A stretch of 64,000 nt of DNA from Bog-756 sp963699085 (GCA_963699085.1 CAVOTH010000001.1:62001-126000), one strand, 5' to 3'. Shown: positions 35,201-44,970, counted from the stretch's first letter. Translations and numbers: made by a program. Notes: generated by a model from the letters alone, not told the origin.

Positions 35201-35242
35201 ACACTGGAAAAGCCGTGAGGCGCAAGTATCCGTGGGCTCGAC
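35201..35242 (+). repeat. Degenerate copy of the tRNA-Ser 3' half (att-site-like)
   Basis: Aligned without gaps to the intact tRNA-Ser (26901-26942, exactly 8,300 bp upstream), 31 of the first 40 bases match. The match includes 14 identical bases (GAAAAGCCGTGAGG) and TCCGTGGG-TCGA in register. The anticodon stem and acceptor end do not pair, so it is not a functional tRNA. Such partial tRNA copies commonly mark the far end of an integrated element. Confidence 0.55.
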
Positions 35243-35271
35243 GACTGGCACCGCGGCCGACACCGTTTCGA

Positions 35272-35591
35272 TCAGTCGGCGGTCGACGCCGGCCGTGATA
35301 CTGCTGTCTGTGTTCCGCCGCTGTTGGTGGCCGTTACCTGGACCTCGAGGGAGCGGTTGATGTCGGCCGAGGTTAGGACGTACGAAGTCCCGGTGGCTCC
35401 GACGATGGGCTGGCAATTCCCCCCGAAGGGTTGCAACGGAGCCACCGGTACCCGTAGCTGATCACGGGGGTCCCGGTCCACAACCCGGCGCTGGCATCGT
35501 AGGTGACCCCGACCCCCGCCTCCCCGAGTGGGCTGACCCCGGGACATACGAAATGAAGGGTCGCTCCCAAGGGACATCGAACTCTCGTCAC
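35272..35591 (-). pseudogene. Fragment of a secreted Ig-like/FN3-type repeat protein, -1 frameshifted
   Basis: The frame from 35591 carries VTYDASAGLWTGTPVISYGY and RWLRCNPSGG; the adjacent frame continues NCQPIVGATGTSYVLTSADI and EVQVTATNSGG to a stop at 35272. These are consecutive pieces of one bacterial Ig-like domain (usual form YQWQRCDSSGANC...TYTLTSADVG). They join if the C6 tract at 35419-35424 had one more base. No signal peptide or other repeats remain, so this is the end piece of a once larger surface protein. Confidence 0.6.
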
Positions 35592-35676
35592 AGACCCGCC
35601 CAGCGGTCGGGCGGTTACGAGCGAAATCCCGAGCGGCGATCATCCACGGGATCTGAGCACTCTGATGCACGCATCG

Positions 35677-36939
35677 TCACAGGGTGCCTACGCCGGCTGC
35701 CTCATTGCGTTCCCGCCACTCCAGGCGAGACATCCGGGTGGTGTCCACCCCATTTGCCTGCGCCCGCAATGCTCCGACGGTGGCCCGGTCCTTAGGGGTG
35801 TGTGCGAACGGATCCCAGCTGTAGAACCGGCAGGCGTTCTCCCAGGTGATCTTGTGGATCTCCTCGTCGCTGCATCCAGCATCCTGGAGCTCCTTCCACG
35901 CAAACTCGGGCGACTCGGGCCACGTGGTGTCGGTGTGGGGATAGTCGCATTCCCAGGCGATCCCGTCGATGCCGATCCGATCCCGCAGCAGTAAGCCGGA
36001 GGGATCGGTGATGTAACAGGCCAGGATGTGGTCTTGGAACACCTCCGATGGCTGCTTCCCCCCGAAATCGCTGTGGAGCCACTCCTGGTTGGAGAAGTGC
36101 CGATCGATGCGGTCGAAGTAGAAGGGGATCCAGCCGATCCCACCTTCGGACAGCGCCACCTTCAGATCCGGGAACCGCCGCAGCGTGGGGCCGAAGAGGA
36201 GGTCTTGAGCGGTGATGGCGCTGATCTGACAAGCCAGAACCATGAGATGGTCGACCGGCGCCTCCTCCGGCCGCTTGATAACGGCGAACCCAGCGCCGAT
36301 GTGGAGGGAGAGCACCATATTCTCGTCGCTCAGGGCGGTGAACATCGGGTCCCAATATCCCGACAGGAAACTGGGAAACCCCTGCACGTGTGGGGTCTCG
36401 AGGAAGCTGATCGACCGGCATCCTTTCTTGGCGATGCGGTGGATCTCAGTGACCGCCGCCTGGACGTCCCACATCGGGACGATGCCGAGCGGGATGAACC
36501 GCCCGGGATAGGTGCCGCACCATTCGTCGATGGCCCAGTCGTTGTATGCCTGAAGCATGACGAGTGCGATTTCTTTGTCGCTCGACTCGGCGAATGTGCG
36601 GGCATTCCATCCGGCCATGGTCGGAAAGCACATGGAGCCGAGGACACCATTGGCATCCATGTCCCGCACCCGCTCGTGTACGTCGAAGCAGCCGGGCCGC
36701 AATTCGGTATACGTACCAGGATTGAAACCCCACTCTTCGGGGGGCCATCCCACTGTGGCCGCCATCCCGAACGAGGTGCTGGTCTTCTCCCCCTGGAATT
36801 CCCACTGATCGATGCCGTCCTCGTTGACCACCCTGGGGGCATCCTTGAGCCACTTCTTGGGCACGTGGTTCTTGAACATGTCTGGAGGTTCGATCATGTG
36901 GTCGTCGATGCTGACCAGGATCATGTCTTCGAGGTTCAA
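35677..36939 (-). CDS. Amidohydrolase-2 family metal-dependent hydrolase
   Basis: A 420-residue TIM-barrel enzyme of the COG2159 group. VSIDDHMIEPPDMF holds the first metal/active-site motif (D-H), SLHIGAGF a later His, and WECDYPHTDTTWP the catalytic Asp region. The family includes decarboxylases (such as gamma-resorcylate decarboxylase types) and hydrolases acting on aromatic acids; the exact substrate is not predictable. Nearby genes encode an esterase and dehydrogenases, which suits a catabolic cluster. Confidence 0.88.
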   Translation of the reverse strand: MNLEDMILVSIDDHMIEPPDMFKNHVPKKWLKDAPRVVNEDGIDQWEFQGEKTSTSFGMAATVGWPPEEWGFNPGTYTELRPGCFDVHERVRDMDANGVLGSMCFPTMAGWNARTFAESSDKEIALVMLQAYNDWAIDEWCGTYPGRFIPLGIVPMWDVQAAVTEIHRIAKKGCRSISFLETPHVQGFPSFLSGYWDPMFTALSDENMVLSLHIGAGFAVIKRPEEAPVDHLMVLACQISAITAQDLLFGPTLRRFPDLKVALSEGGIGWIPFYFDRIDRHFSNQEWLHSDFGGKQPSEVFQDHILACYITDPSGLLLRDRIGIDGIAWECDYPHTDTTWPESPEFAWKELQDAGCSDEEIHKITWENACRFYSWDPFAHTPKDRATVGALRAQANGVDTTRMSRLEWRERNEAAGVGTL

Positions 36940-37215
36940 CGAGTTCTTCTTTCTCGGTGCAATTTCCGCTTGAGGGCCTCATCGAGCTCGACTCCGGATG
37001 ACCGACTGACGATGGTGATCACGTCGAACAGGCAGATGATGAAGACCGGCTCGATGAGTTGCCGCTCGTCCAGTTCGCTGGTCAAGTGCAGCCCGAGCTT
37101 CTCCACGGATGCTACCCCCACCCATTGGGACGTCCACCCCGGTACCGTGGCGGCTGGTAGTCCACCCCGGTACCCTGGCCCCATCCGGCACCGATCGTCC
37201 GACCCGGCTCCTCCC

Positions 37216-38193
37216 CTACCCCGCCCGTCCCCAACGTTGGTCGACGAAGCGGCGGACCTCCGCCATGACGGCATCGTCTTCCGGAGCCATGCCGAAGAAG
37301 CCTCCATGACCACCCGCCTCGGTGACGTGGAGTTCTGCCGTCACACCTCCGGCCCGGAGCGCCCGGTGCATCCGCACGGTGTCCGACAAGAGCAGATCGC
37401 GTGTGCCGGTGGTCAGAATGGTGGGCGGGAAGGGTTTTGTGAAGTCGCCGAACAGGGGGGAGATATAGGGGTCGGTGAGCGGGTGTCCGGCTGCGTACAA
37501 CGAGAACTCCGTCGTCTCCCCTCCCGACAGGAGGGGGTCAAGTCCACGGTTCGTCTGAAACGAATCCCCGGATGCGGTCAAGTCGACCCCCGGAGTGAGG
37601 AGTACCACGCCCGCAGGTAGCGCCAAATTCTCATCTCGAGCCCGCAGGACCAGTGCCGCGGCAAGGTTCCCGCCGGCCGAGGAGCCTCCGACGACGATCT
37701 GCTCCGATGGCAGCTCGTCGAGCAGCGCCCGGTAGGCACCCACACAGTCGTCGAGAGCCGCAGGGAACGGGTGGTCCGGGGGCATCCGGTAGTCGACGGC
37801 CCACACTCGGGTTGCGTATCGGGTGGCGGTACCAATGCCCATGGCCCGGCACAGCTCGCCTTTGCCGTAGATGAAGGCCCCGCCGTGGATGTCGAGGTAG
37901 ACGTGCTGGTCGTCGTCGACTCCGTCCGGCCTGATATCAAACACGCCAAATGCGCCCAGATCGCGCTCGTCCACGCTGACCTTGGCGGAGGCGGTGCGCG
38001 CCGACATGAGTGCCCCGATGGTTTCGTCGTGGGCATGGATGGCCCGCCGCCAACCATCAAGGTCCTGGAGTGCGGGACGCTCAGGTTCCTCCATCGCCGG
38101 CATCGCCAGTACAGCCTGAGCCTCAGGACTGACCGAACGGGGAATAGGGATATCCCGCGCCGGAAGATGAATGACCGGCCGCGTCCCGGTCAT
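37216..38193 (-). CDS. Alpha/beta hydrolase, hormone-sensitive lipase family esterase
   Basis: A 325-residue esterase with the oxyanion-hole HGGAF, nucleophile elbow GGSSAGGNLA (catalytic Ser), acid residue in GTRDLLLSD and His in GGHGGFFG. Family IV (HSL-like) enzymes cleave short-chain esters. It is 276 bp upstream of the amidohydrolase on the same strand. ATG 38193 gives the complete cap region. Confidence 0.9.
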   Translation of the reverse strand: MTGTRPVIHLPARDIPIPRSVSPEAQAVLAMPAMEEPERPALQDLDGWRRAIHAHDETIGALMSARTASAKVSVDERDLGAFGVFDIRPDGVDDDQHVYLDIHGGAFIYGKGELCRAMGIGTATRYATRVWAVDYRMPPDHPFPAALDDCVGAYRALLDELPSEQIVVGGSSAGGNLAAALVLRARDENLALPAGVVLLTPGVDLTASGDSFQTNRGLDPLLSGGETTEFSLYAAGHPLTDPYISPLFGDFTKPFPPTILTTGTRDLLLSDTVRMHRALRAGGVTAELHVTEAGGHGGFFGMAPEDDAVMAEVRRFVDQRWGRAG

Positions 38194-38385
38194 CGGGTTC
38201 CGTCTCTTCGGGTGATTCCGACCCGGTTTCGCGTCATCGCTTCAATCCGTCGTTTGCCAGCTCTTCAGCATTCACAAAGGAAGCTACTAGGCACGCGACG
38301 CTTGCGTCCGCAGCTGCCGAACTGGTGGTGAGCCCGTGGAGACCAGAGCACACTCCAGCATGCTCGACACCTGCCCATTCCCCGG

Positions 38386-39126
38386 ATGTCAGTTCCGACG
38401 TCTCCCAATCCGCCCGCAGGTCTCGGGTTCGTTGAACCGCCGGTGGCTTTTGCGAACACTCTTTGTCGGTGGGACGATCTGGTTCTTGTGCCGCAGAATG
38501 TAACTCCTTCCCCGACCGGCGTAGCCTCTCGGATCGCCGCCCAAACCTTGGCCAAGCGGGGACCTGACTACACCGATGAGGTCCGACGTATTCTCAATGC
38601 TGGCTTGGCTGTCATGGGAGAGCGCGGCACCGAATCGAAAGTTCGAGTCGCTGACATCGTCTCCGAGGCAGGAGTGTCAAACGACACCTTTTACAGACAT
38701 TTCTCCTCGAAGGATGCCCTGATCGTCTCCCTCCTCGAATACGGAACGGAGCGACTGGTCAGCTACCTCACGTACCAGATGCAGAAGGTGGGGACTCCAG
38801 AGGGAAAGGTGCGGTGCTGGGTCGAGGGGATGCTCTCGCAGACAGGTGGGCGGGCAGCCGCCACCACGCTGGCCGTGCTGTGGAACGGCATCAGCACGGG
38901 TGCCGGCATCTCGGCCGAGAATTACAACGCCAGCATCCCACTGGGGGGACTCCTACACGATGCCTTCATCGCTCTCGGGAGCAGTGCTCCCGAATTGGAC
39001 GCTTCGCTCGCTGCTCATGCCACACTCGGCAAGGTGTCGGACCATCTCTGGGCCAGAACGCGACCTGATCCGGACGAGATCGAGCACATCGTACGTTTCT
39101 GCATCGAGACGGCCAGATCAACGTAG
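38386..39126 (+). CDS. TetR family transcriptional regulator
   Basis: The DNA-binding region is VRVADIVSEAGVSNDTFYRHF, preceded by TDEVRRILNAGLAVMGERG, and the C-terminal ligand domain is poorly conserved. The frame is open from ATG 38386, but the first ~34 residues show no similarity, and GTG 38488 is an equally likely start (213 residues). It is divergent from the esterase gene and convergent with the VOC-dehydrogenase pair; one of these is probably its target. Confidence 0.82.
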   Translation: MSVPTSPNPPAGLGFVEPPVAFANTLCRWDDLVLVPQNVTPSPTGVASRIAAQTLAKRGPDYTDEVRRILNAGLAVMGERGTESKVRVADIVSEAGVSNDTFYRHFSSKDALIVSLLEYGTERLVSYLTYQMQKVGTPEGKVRCWVEGMLSQTGGRAAATTLAVLWNGISTGAGISAENYNASIPLGGLLHDAFIALGSSAPELDASLAAHATLGKVSDHLWARTRPDPDEIEHIVRFCIETARST

Positions 39127-39159
39127 AAACGTCCTGACCGGTTCGTAGGCCGTGATCGC

Positions 39160-39603
39160 TCAGTCGGCCCACATCGGCTCGAGTAACGGACGAAGTGCCA
39201 GCGACACGAGCTCGATCCTCGGCCCATGAACGCTGCGATGGTAGGCCCAGGACCGCAATCCGCGTTCGTCGGTTCCGGCCGCCTCCATCATCCACCCGGC
39301 TTGCTCGAGGGACCGGCCGTCACTTGAAACATCGTCGGACCAGTAGCCGAGGTGATGGATACCCGACCCTGGTGCCGGGGTCCAGAGTGTCCCTGGTTGG
39401 CCCTGGATCACTTCGATGCGAGGCGCACTACGCGAGTAGCGGAACTGGAAGTCGATGGTCTCCTCCCCCTCAGCGAGCAGTACGTTCTGCTCGACATGCA
39501 CCTCATCGCACCATTCGTATCCGAACAAGGTGGCGTACTCCTCGAGTGACGCCTCGAGGTCGTCGACGACAATGCCGACGTGGAATTGATCCTCAGCCCT
39601 CAC
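39160..39603 (-). CDS. VOC (glyoxalase-like) family protein
   Basis: A 147-residue paired beta-alpha-beta-beta-beta protein: FHVGIVVDDLEASLEEYATL in the first half and GIHHLGYWSDDV in the second, with His residues placed as metal ligands. Such proteins act as lyases, isomerases or dioxygenases. Its start overlaps the dehydrogenase stop by 4 bp (39600-39603), so both are in one operon. Specific reaction unknown. Confidence 0.82.
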   Translation of the reverse strand: MRAEDQFHVGIVVDDLEASLEEYATLFGYEWCDEVHVEQNVLLAEGEETIDFQFRYSRSAPRIEVIQGQPGTLWTPAPGSGIHHLGYWSDDVSSDGRSLEQAGWMMEAAGTDERGLRSWAYHRSVHGPRIELVSLALRPLLEPMWAD

Positions 39604-40535
39604 GGCTCGAGCACCACGCGGATGGCGCCCTCGGACTTCGTGGCTGCCACCCGGAAGGCCTCGACAGCCTCCTCCAGCGGGAAGCGGTGGGTGATCACCG
39701 TGTCTGCGACGTCTGGATGGTCCGCCAGCATGGCGGCGGCTTCCTCCATCTCCCGTCGATCGTCATGAGCGCAGTAGCCGAGGGACGGCACCAAACGCGT
39801 CTCTTTCATGAACAACTGGTGCCAATCGAGCTCGACCATCCCCATGTGGACGCCGAGTACCACGACGGTGCCGCCCGGAGCGACCAGGTCGATCGAGCGG
39901 GCCAGGCTTTCCCTCGTCCCGGCGGCTTCGATGACCAAATCGTAGAGACCTTGTGGGTCGAGACGTGCCCCGAGGCGCTCACCGGCCTGGCGCTGATGAG
40001 GATGGCGTGCTTCCAAATCGATGACGGTCGCCCCCTGCTGGCGGGCACCGGCTACCGCGAGGAGGCCGAGCGCACCGGCGCCCACGACGGCAACTGTGGT
40101 CTCGGGTCCGGCGGCTCCCAGACGTAGTGCGTGCCACGAGACCGAGGCCGGTTCGACGAGGGATGCATCGCGGATGTCCAGGCCGGCAGGAAGCGGAACC
40201 AATCGCGCCGCAGGCGCGCGGAATTGCTCGGCCATGCCGCCGTCAGCAGTGATACCGAGGGCCCGTTGGCCGTGGGTCGGACAGAGGTTGTACGCTCCCC
40301 GCTCGCACTGGTCGCAGGCCAGGCATCCGTAGATCGCTTCGACGGCGACGGCGGTACCGTCTTCCCGGTACCCGGCGAGCTCATGACCCAGGATCGAGCG
40401 GCTGCCGAACTGGATGTAGCCGAGGTCGGATCCGCAGATGCTGGCCGACGTGATCTTGACCGTCTCCCCGACTCCCGGCGGCTCGTCGAGGTCGACGACT
40501 CTGACGCCACCCTCGGTACTCCGAACGGCCTTCAT
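39600..40535 (-). CDS. Zinc-dependent medium-chain alcohol dehydrogenase
   Basis: A 311-residue MDR enzyme. Catalytic zinc ligands are in ICGSD and LGHELAG; the structural zinc has four cysteines in CLACDQCERGAYNLC. The NAD(P) Rossmann motif is VAVVGAGALGLLA, followed by VIDLEARHP, an acidic end that favours NAD. It would oxidise or reduce an alcohol/sugar in the local catabolic set. The enzyme is slightly shorter than the usual ~340 residues but no motif is missing. Confidence 0.88.
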   Translation of the reverse strand: MKAVRSTEGGVRVVDLDEPPGVGETVKITSASICGSDLGYIQFGSRSILGHELAGYREDGTAVAVEAIYGCLACDQCERGAYNLCPTHGQRALGITADGGMAEQFRAPAARLVPLPAGLDIRDASLVEPASVSWHALRLGAAGPETTVAVVGAGALGLLAVAGARQQGATVIDLEARHPHQRQAGERLGARLDPQGLYDLVIEAAGTRESLARSIDLVAPGGTVVVLGVHMGMVELDWHQLFMKETRLVPSLGYCAHDDRREMEEAAAMLADHPDVADTVITHRFPLEEAVEAFRVAATKSEGAIRVVLEP

Positions 40536-40656
40536 TGGCAGATTACGAGAAGATGCTTCTCGGGAACCGCGTTCTGGTACATTAGGAATCCGATTCTAGC
40601 ATTCTGCTGAGCAGGGGCGTGTGCCCGGCGGATCACCGACTACATGGGGAGAGTTG

Positions 40657-41931
40657 ATGACAACCACGACACTGCGTATTCGACGAGGCCGTCGTGCTCG
40701 AGTCCTTGGTGGAGTGAGCCTGGGAGCGGTGTTGATCCTCGCCGGCTGCTCCTCGAACTCGGCGACACCTCCGTCGACCACCGCCACAACGGTCGCCTCG
40801 AGTAGTGGAAAAGCTCCCATCACGATCGCTCTGGTGACCTCGTTGACCGGGCCGGGAGCGGATCAGTTCCTGCCCGGGCCCGACGCGTTCACAGCCCGGA
40901 TCGCCGAGCAGAACGCCATGGGTGGCGTCAACGGTCACATGATCAAGGGAATCATCATCGACGATCAGACCACCCAGCCGACACTGGCCATACAGGATGC
41001 GCTCTCGCAGGGCGCATTCGGGATCGTGGCGGAGAGCCCGCTGTTCTTCATCGGCGCCAAGATTCCACAGCAACAGGGCGTCCCGGTCACCGGCGGCTCC
41101 GTCGATGGACCTGAGTGGGGTGAACAGCCGTACACCAACATGTTCGCCGCCGACACCGGCAGCGTTGATCCAGCCGAGCCTGCGAGCACGTTGCCCGGCA
41201 AGTTCATGAAGGAGCACGGGGGCACGATTCTTGGCGCGTATGGCTATCCGATCGGTGGTACATCGAAGGTCGGTGCGGTAAACGCGTCGAAGTCGTTCGA
41301 GCATGCGGGCGGCACGACAGCGGTGTTGAACACAAGCGTTCCACTTGCCTCAGTCGATTTCACGGGCGATGCGATCCTGGCAAAGCAGGATCACGTCAAT
41401 GCCGTGTATCCCGACATGGGGAACGAGTCCAACAACGCACTTGTGACCGCCTTCCAACAGGAAGGTGTCAACCAGAAGGTCACGCTCCTTCCTACCGGGT
41501 ACCAGCAGAGCGTCGAGTCGTCGCCTGCATGGCCCAGCCTCAAGGGCACCTATTTCGCCTCGATGTTCCGGCCGTTCTCCGCGCCCAACGCGGGCACCCA
41601 GAGCATGGATGCGGCAATGGAGAAGTACGCGCACTTCACGAAGAACCAATTTCCGACCTTTGCAGAGTATGAGGCGTGGGTCGGGGCCGACCTGATGATC
41701 CAGGGCTTGGAGCTGGCCGGCAGCAATCCGACGCGGGCCAACGTCATCAAGGATCTTCGGGCACTCAAGTCCTATGACGCCAACGGGATCGATCCAGTGC
41801 CAATTGACTACTCGACGGTGTTCGGACATTCAGCGTCTCCAGACTGCAGGTGGTTTCTGCAGGCGCAGACCTCCGGATTCAAGCTCCTCTCCCCAACTCC
41901 CGAGTGCGGGACGTGGATGACCGGGAGCTGA
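40657..41931 (+). CDS. ABC transporter substrate-binding lipoprotein, branched-chain amino acid type (orphan)
   Basis: A 424-residue exported protein with a twin-Arg-rich n-region, a hydrophobic core and the lipobox LILAGCSS, then a periplasmic-binding-protein type I fold (ITIALVTSLTGPGADQF, VNGHMIKGIIIDDQTTQPTL). ATG 40657 follows GGGGAGAG. The LIV family binds amino acids, amides or aromatic acids. No permease or ATPase genes adjoin it, so it either shares a transporter elsewhere or acts as a sensor partner. Its neighbours suggest an aromatic or carboxylic ligand (inference). Confidence 0.88.
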   Translation: MTTTTLRIRRGRRARVLGGVSLGAVLILAGCSSNSATPPSTTATTVASSSGKAPITIALVTSLTGPGADQFLPGPDAFTARIAEQNAMGGVNGHMIKGIIIDDQTTQPTLAIQDALSQGAFGIVAESPLFFIGAKIPQQQGVPVTGGSVDGPEWGEQPYTNMFAADTGSVDPAEPASTLPGKFMKEHGGTILGAYGYPIGGTSKVGAVNASKSFEHAGGTTAVLNTSVPLASVDFTGDAILAKQDHVNAVYPDMGNESNNALVTAFQQEGVNQKVTLLPTGYQQSVESSPAWPSLKGTYFASMFRPFSAPNAGTQSMDAAMEKYAHFTKNQFPTFAEYEAWVGADLMIQGLELAGSNPTRANVIKDLRALKSYDANGIDPVPIDYSTVFGHSASPDCRWFLQAQTSGFKLLSPTPECGTWMTGS

Positions 41932-42032
41932 TCATCTCGGGGACCCAGTCTCGACTCCGGACAGCCGATCACCGAGGTTTGCCCTAACGGGCGGGTCATC
42001 TGCACGCGACGTCCTCCGTGTGTTGAGAGCAA

Positions 42033-43319
42033 TCAGGCGGGTCGGTCGGCTCCCACCGGGTACGGATCGTCGAGCAGCGACATGCCCTGCTGGAGCGCGG
42101 CACGCGAGAACCCGGCCGTCTTGCGATACCCATCAGTGGCCTCCGCGATCTCCTCAGGGGTGATCACGTCGCCGATATCTGAAAAACCATGTGGCGCGCG
42201 CTCCTCGACCAGCTTCATCGGGAGTTCAGGCCCCAGGCTGCGGTTGGCCAGGACAACCGCAGAGGTGGCTGGACGCCGGACCCCCTCGTAACGGATCAGG
42301 GCCTCGTCGATGTCGTCGCCGTGACGGCGGATGCAGCCGGCCAGAACTCGGGCGTCGAGAATGGCTTGTGAGGCGCCGTTCGAGCCGATCGGATACATCG
42401 GGTGGGCCGCGTCACCCAACAGCGTCATGCGACCGAACGTCCAGCGCGGAATGGGGTCCCGGTCCACCATCGGGAACAGGTAGGTCTCGGGCGCCGACGT
42501 TATGACGGCGGGCACATCAATCCAGCCGAACACCCAGTCGTTGAACTTTGGCAGAAAGTCCTCGAGTGAGCCTCTCCGGTTCCAGTCCTCGCGTGAACCC
42601 AGCGTCGATTGGGGCATGTGGAGTTCGGCGATGAAGTTGAACTCCTGACGGCCGTCTGGAAGATCGGCAATCGGATAGCCCACGAACTTCTGCTCGGGAT
42701 GCCCGGCCCAGATCATCGTCCGCCCGTCGAGTACGGGCATGACGTTGGCCACGCCGCGCCACAAGAGAGATCCGTTCCAGAGGAGAGTGCCTTCCTTTGG
42801 ATAGTGCTGCGCTCTCGCCGCGCTATGGATCCCGTCCGCTGCGACGACGAAATCTGCCTCGAAGTCTCCGTCCTCGAACTCAACTACGCACGCCCCACGA
42901 TGGTCTGACGCCCTGGTGAATCTCCGGCCCAGATGTAACGCATCGTCGCCCAAGCGATCGACCACGGCATCGAGGAGCACGGCCTGCAGCGCACCCCGGG
43001 GCATTGACAGCTGTGGCCAGGGGTAGCCGGCGGCCAACCCGCGCGGTTCCTGCCAGATCTCCTGACCGCGCTTGGTGCAGTAGATCAGGAGCGAGGATTC
43101 CACCGAGCGCTTGCGCAGACCCTCCATCAGGCCTAGCGCGTCGAGCTCCCGCACGGCGTGGGGCAGGAGATTGATGCCGACCCCGAGGGGTCGCAGTTCA
43201 CGGGTCGACTCGAAAACATCGACGTGCACACCCACCTCATGGAGGCTCAACGCCGCACTAAGTCCTCCGATGCCGGCACCGACCACAGCGCAGCGAAGAG
43301 GAGATGCATCCGCACTCAC
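42033..43319 (-). CDS. FAD-dependent aromatic monooxygenase
   Basis: A 428-residue class A flavoprotein hydroxylase: FAD motif VVGAGIGGLSAALSLHE, the DG motif VVAADGIHSAAR and the second FAD motif LLGDAAHPMYPIGSNG. Conserved length and motif spacing match salicylate/phenazine-type hydroxylases (PhzS/NahG-like). It would insert oxygen into an aromatic ring with NAD(P)H. It overlaps the DUF3237 gene by 4 bp (ATGA), so the two form an operon. Confidence 0.9.
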   Translation of the reverse strand: MSADASPLRCAVVGAGIGGLSAALSLHEVGVHVDVFESTRELRPLGVGINLLPHAVRELDALGLMEGLRKRSVESSLLIYCTKRGQEIWQEPRGLAAGYPWPQLSMPRGALQAVLLDAVVDRLGDDALHLGRRFTRASDHRGACVVEFEDGDFEADFVVAADGIHSAARAQHYPKEGTLLWNGSLLWRGVANVMPVLDGRTMIWAGHPEQKFVGYPIADLPDGRQEFNFIAELHMPQSTLGSREDWNRRGSLEDFLPKFNDWVFGWIDVPAVITSAPETYLFPMVDRDPIPRWTFGRMTLLGDAAHPMYPIGSNGASQAILDARVLAGCIRRHGDDIDEALIRYEGVRRPATSAVVLANRSLGPELPMKLVEERAPHGFSDIGDVITPEEIAEATDGYRKTAGFSRAALQQGMSLLDDPYPVGADRPA

Positions 43320-43777
43320 AGCACTTCATGCACGTGAATGTGGACCGTGTGCTCCTGGCGCGATCCGGTGGACACGGCCACCAGGTCGTTGAGTTGCGCC
43401 AGGCGTGGCACCGCGGTCGACAGGCGCACGAGGGTTCGAAAGTAGTACTCCTCGGGGAGAACTGACTCGCCCGCGGCCAACCGCTCCGCCACAGGGTCGG
43501 ACATACGGCGGACACCCTGGGACCGCACCTCGATCGCCTCACCCATCGCCGTCTCAAGTGTGTAGTGGGCATCGATCTCCACGGCACCGTCGGGCCGGAC
43601 GGTCTGCCAGTCCACACCCCCCTCGAGGACAATTCCCTGGTTGTCCTCGAGCTGGCCGTACCCAGCGAACCTCCCCCGGTCAAAGGGCACGAATCTGCGG
43701 CCGCCTCCGATGTCGACGACGGGGCGAACCTCAATTTCGATCGCCAACAACTCGCGCAGCTTCACCGCCGTAATCAC
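43316..43777 (-). CDS. DUF3237 family protein
   Basis: A 153-residue beta-barrel protein: GGGRRFVPFDRGRFAG, GGVDWQTVRPDG, AHYTLETAMGEAIEV and EEYYFRTLVRLSTAVPRL are typical of DUF3237. The function is unknown, but members often sit next to flavin monooxygenases and catabolic genes, as here. I chose GTG 43777; upstream in-frame sequence lacks similarity. The 4-bp overlap with the monooxygenase stop/start suggests a joint role. Confidence 0.78.
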   Translation of the reverse strand: MITAVKLRELLAIEIEVRPVVDIGGGRRFVPFDRGRFAGYGQLEDNQGIVLEGGVDWQTVRPDGAVEIDAHYTLETAMGEAIEVRSQGVRRMSDPVAERLAAGESVLPEEYYFRTLVRLSTAVPRLAQLNDLVAVSTGSRQEHTVHIHVHEVL

Positions 43778-43993
43778 GGTCCGGTACCCCCTTTTGCTCA
43801 ATTCGGCTTGAGGTCGACGTGCCCTAAGGGATTGTCGCACACAATGAACACGGCTCTCCGAGGCATTGCCCATCCCTCGTAGCGGAGCGACTGCTAGTTC
43901 CAGATCCGCCCAGAATCCGGGTGAACATCGCCAATCGGACGGAAGCGGCGACCAGGAGGAGGCGATGCACATCTGGCACAAACGAAGGCTTGC

Positions 43994-44740
43994 TCAAGTT
44001 CGCACATCCGACCTCGCTGCGAGGATCGCCCCGAGTCGATCCTCGACCTCGTCCACACCTTCATCGTCTGTGAACACGTAGCGGCGGCGGCGGCGAATCG
44101 CATCAACGATATTCGCAGCCACGATGGACGGCTGTATCGTGCCGATGGGATTCATTGCAGTCTTGACCCTCCCGGGCATGACAACGCTGGCACCGACTGG
44201 AACGCCCAATGTCGCGAACTCGGCGTTCAGGACATCGGTGAGGCCGAGCACGCCGTGCTTGGCAGCGCTATAGGGGCCAAGCCGGTCAAGTGGCAACACC
44301 GCCGCCATGGAAGCGACATTGACGACATGGCCCTCTTCGCCAGTAGCGAGAATGCGAGGTACATAGGCCCGAATACCGTGGATGACGCCCCAAAGGTCCA
44401 CGTCGAGGACCCTGTGCCACTCGTCGAGGGAGAGTTCCCAGCTGTAGCCGCGATTGACGATTCCGGCGTTGTTCACGGCGACATGCAGCGCGCCGAATGT
44501 CTCGACGGCAGCCGCAGCAGAACGTTCGACTTGGTCAGGCTTCGTGACGTCAGTCAGAACGGCATGGACCGATCCTGCGGTCTGGCCATTCAGGCCTTCG
44601 GCATGGCCGCGCAGCTCCTCCTCATCTCGATCGGCCATCACGACCCGCATGCCCTCGGCGACCAAGGCCTCAGTGGTAGCCAGCCCTATCCCGCTCGCCG
44701 CTCCGGTCACAACGGCGACCCTTCCCTCCATCTCACGCAT
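43994..44740 (-). CDS. Short-chain dehydrogenase/reductase
   Basis: A 248-residue classical SDR: cofactor motif TGAASGIG, NNAG after beta-4, and the catalytic Ser...YSAAK (VNVASMAAVLP then GPYSAAKHGVLG). The acidic residue after beta-2 (MADRDEE) favours NAD(H). It lies between the FAD monooxygenase/DUF3237 pair and the quinone reductase operon, all on the minus strand, and may act on products of these oxygenases. Confidence 0.9.
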   Translation of the reverse strand: MREMEGRVAVVTGAASGIGLATTEALVAEGMRVVMADRDEEELRGHAEGLNGQTAGSVHAVLTDVTKPDQVERSAAAAVETFGALHVAVNNAGIVNRGYSWELSLDEWHRVLDVDLWGVIHGIRAYVPRILATGEEGHVVNVASMAAVLPLDRLGPYSAAKHGVLGLTDVLNAEFATLGVPVGASVVMPGRVKTAMNPIGTIQPSIVAANIVDAIRRRRRYVFTDDEGVDEVEDRLGAILAARSDVRT

Positions 44741-44970
44741 CTGGTGATCTTCGCAGCATTACCTCATAGGTGCTCGGGTTCTGCGACCTTTTTCTCTGCG
44801 CCTTACGCCCGACGCTGAAGGTGAAGTTCAAAACCTTTCGATTTTGTCAGGCCACCTCGACCGGATCTGGCACCTCCCTGAACATCTTGGTGGACATCCG
44901 CTTGACCATCGCCACACCCAAGCCGAAATCGAACGGACTCGATCGGGTCAAGGACGATGTGCTGCGGTGG

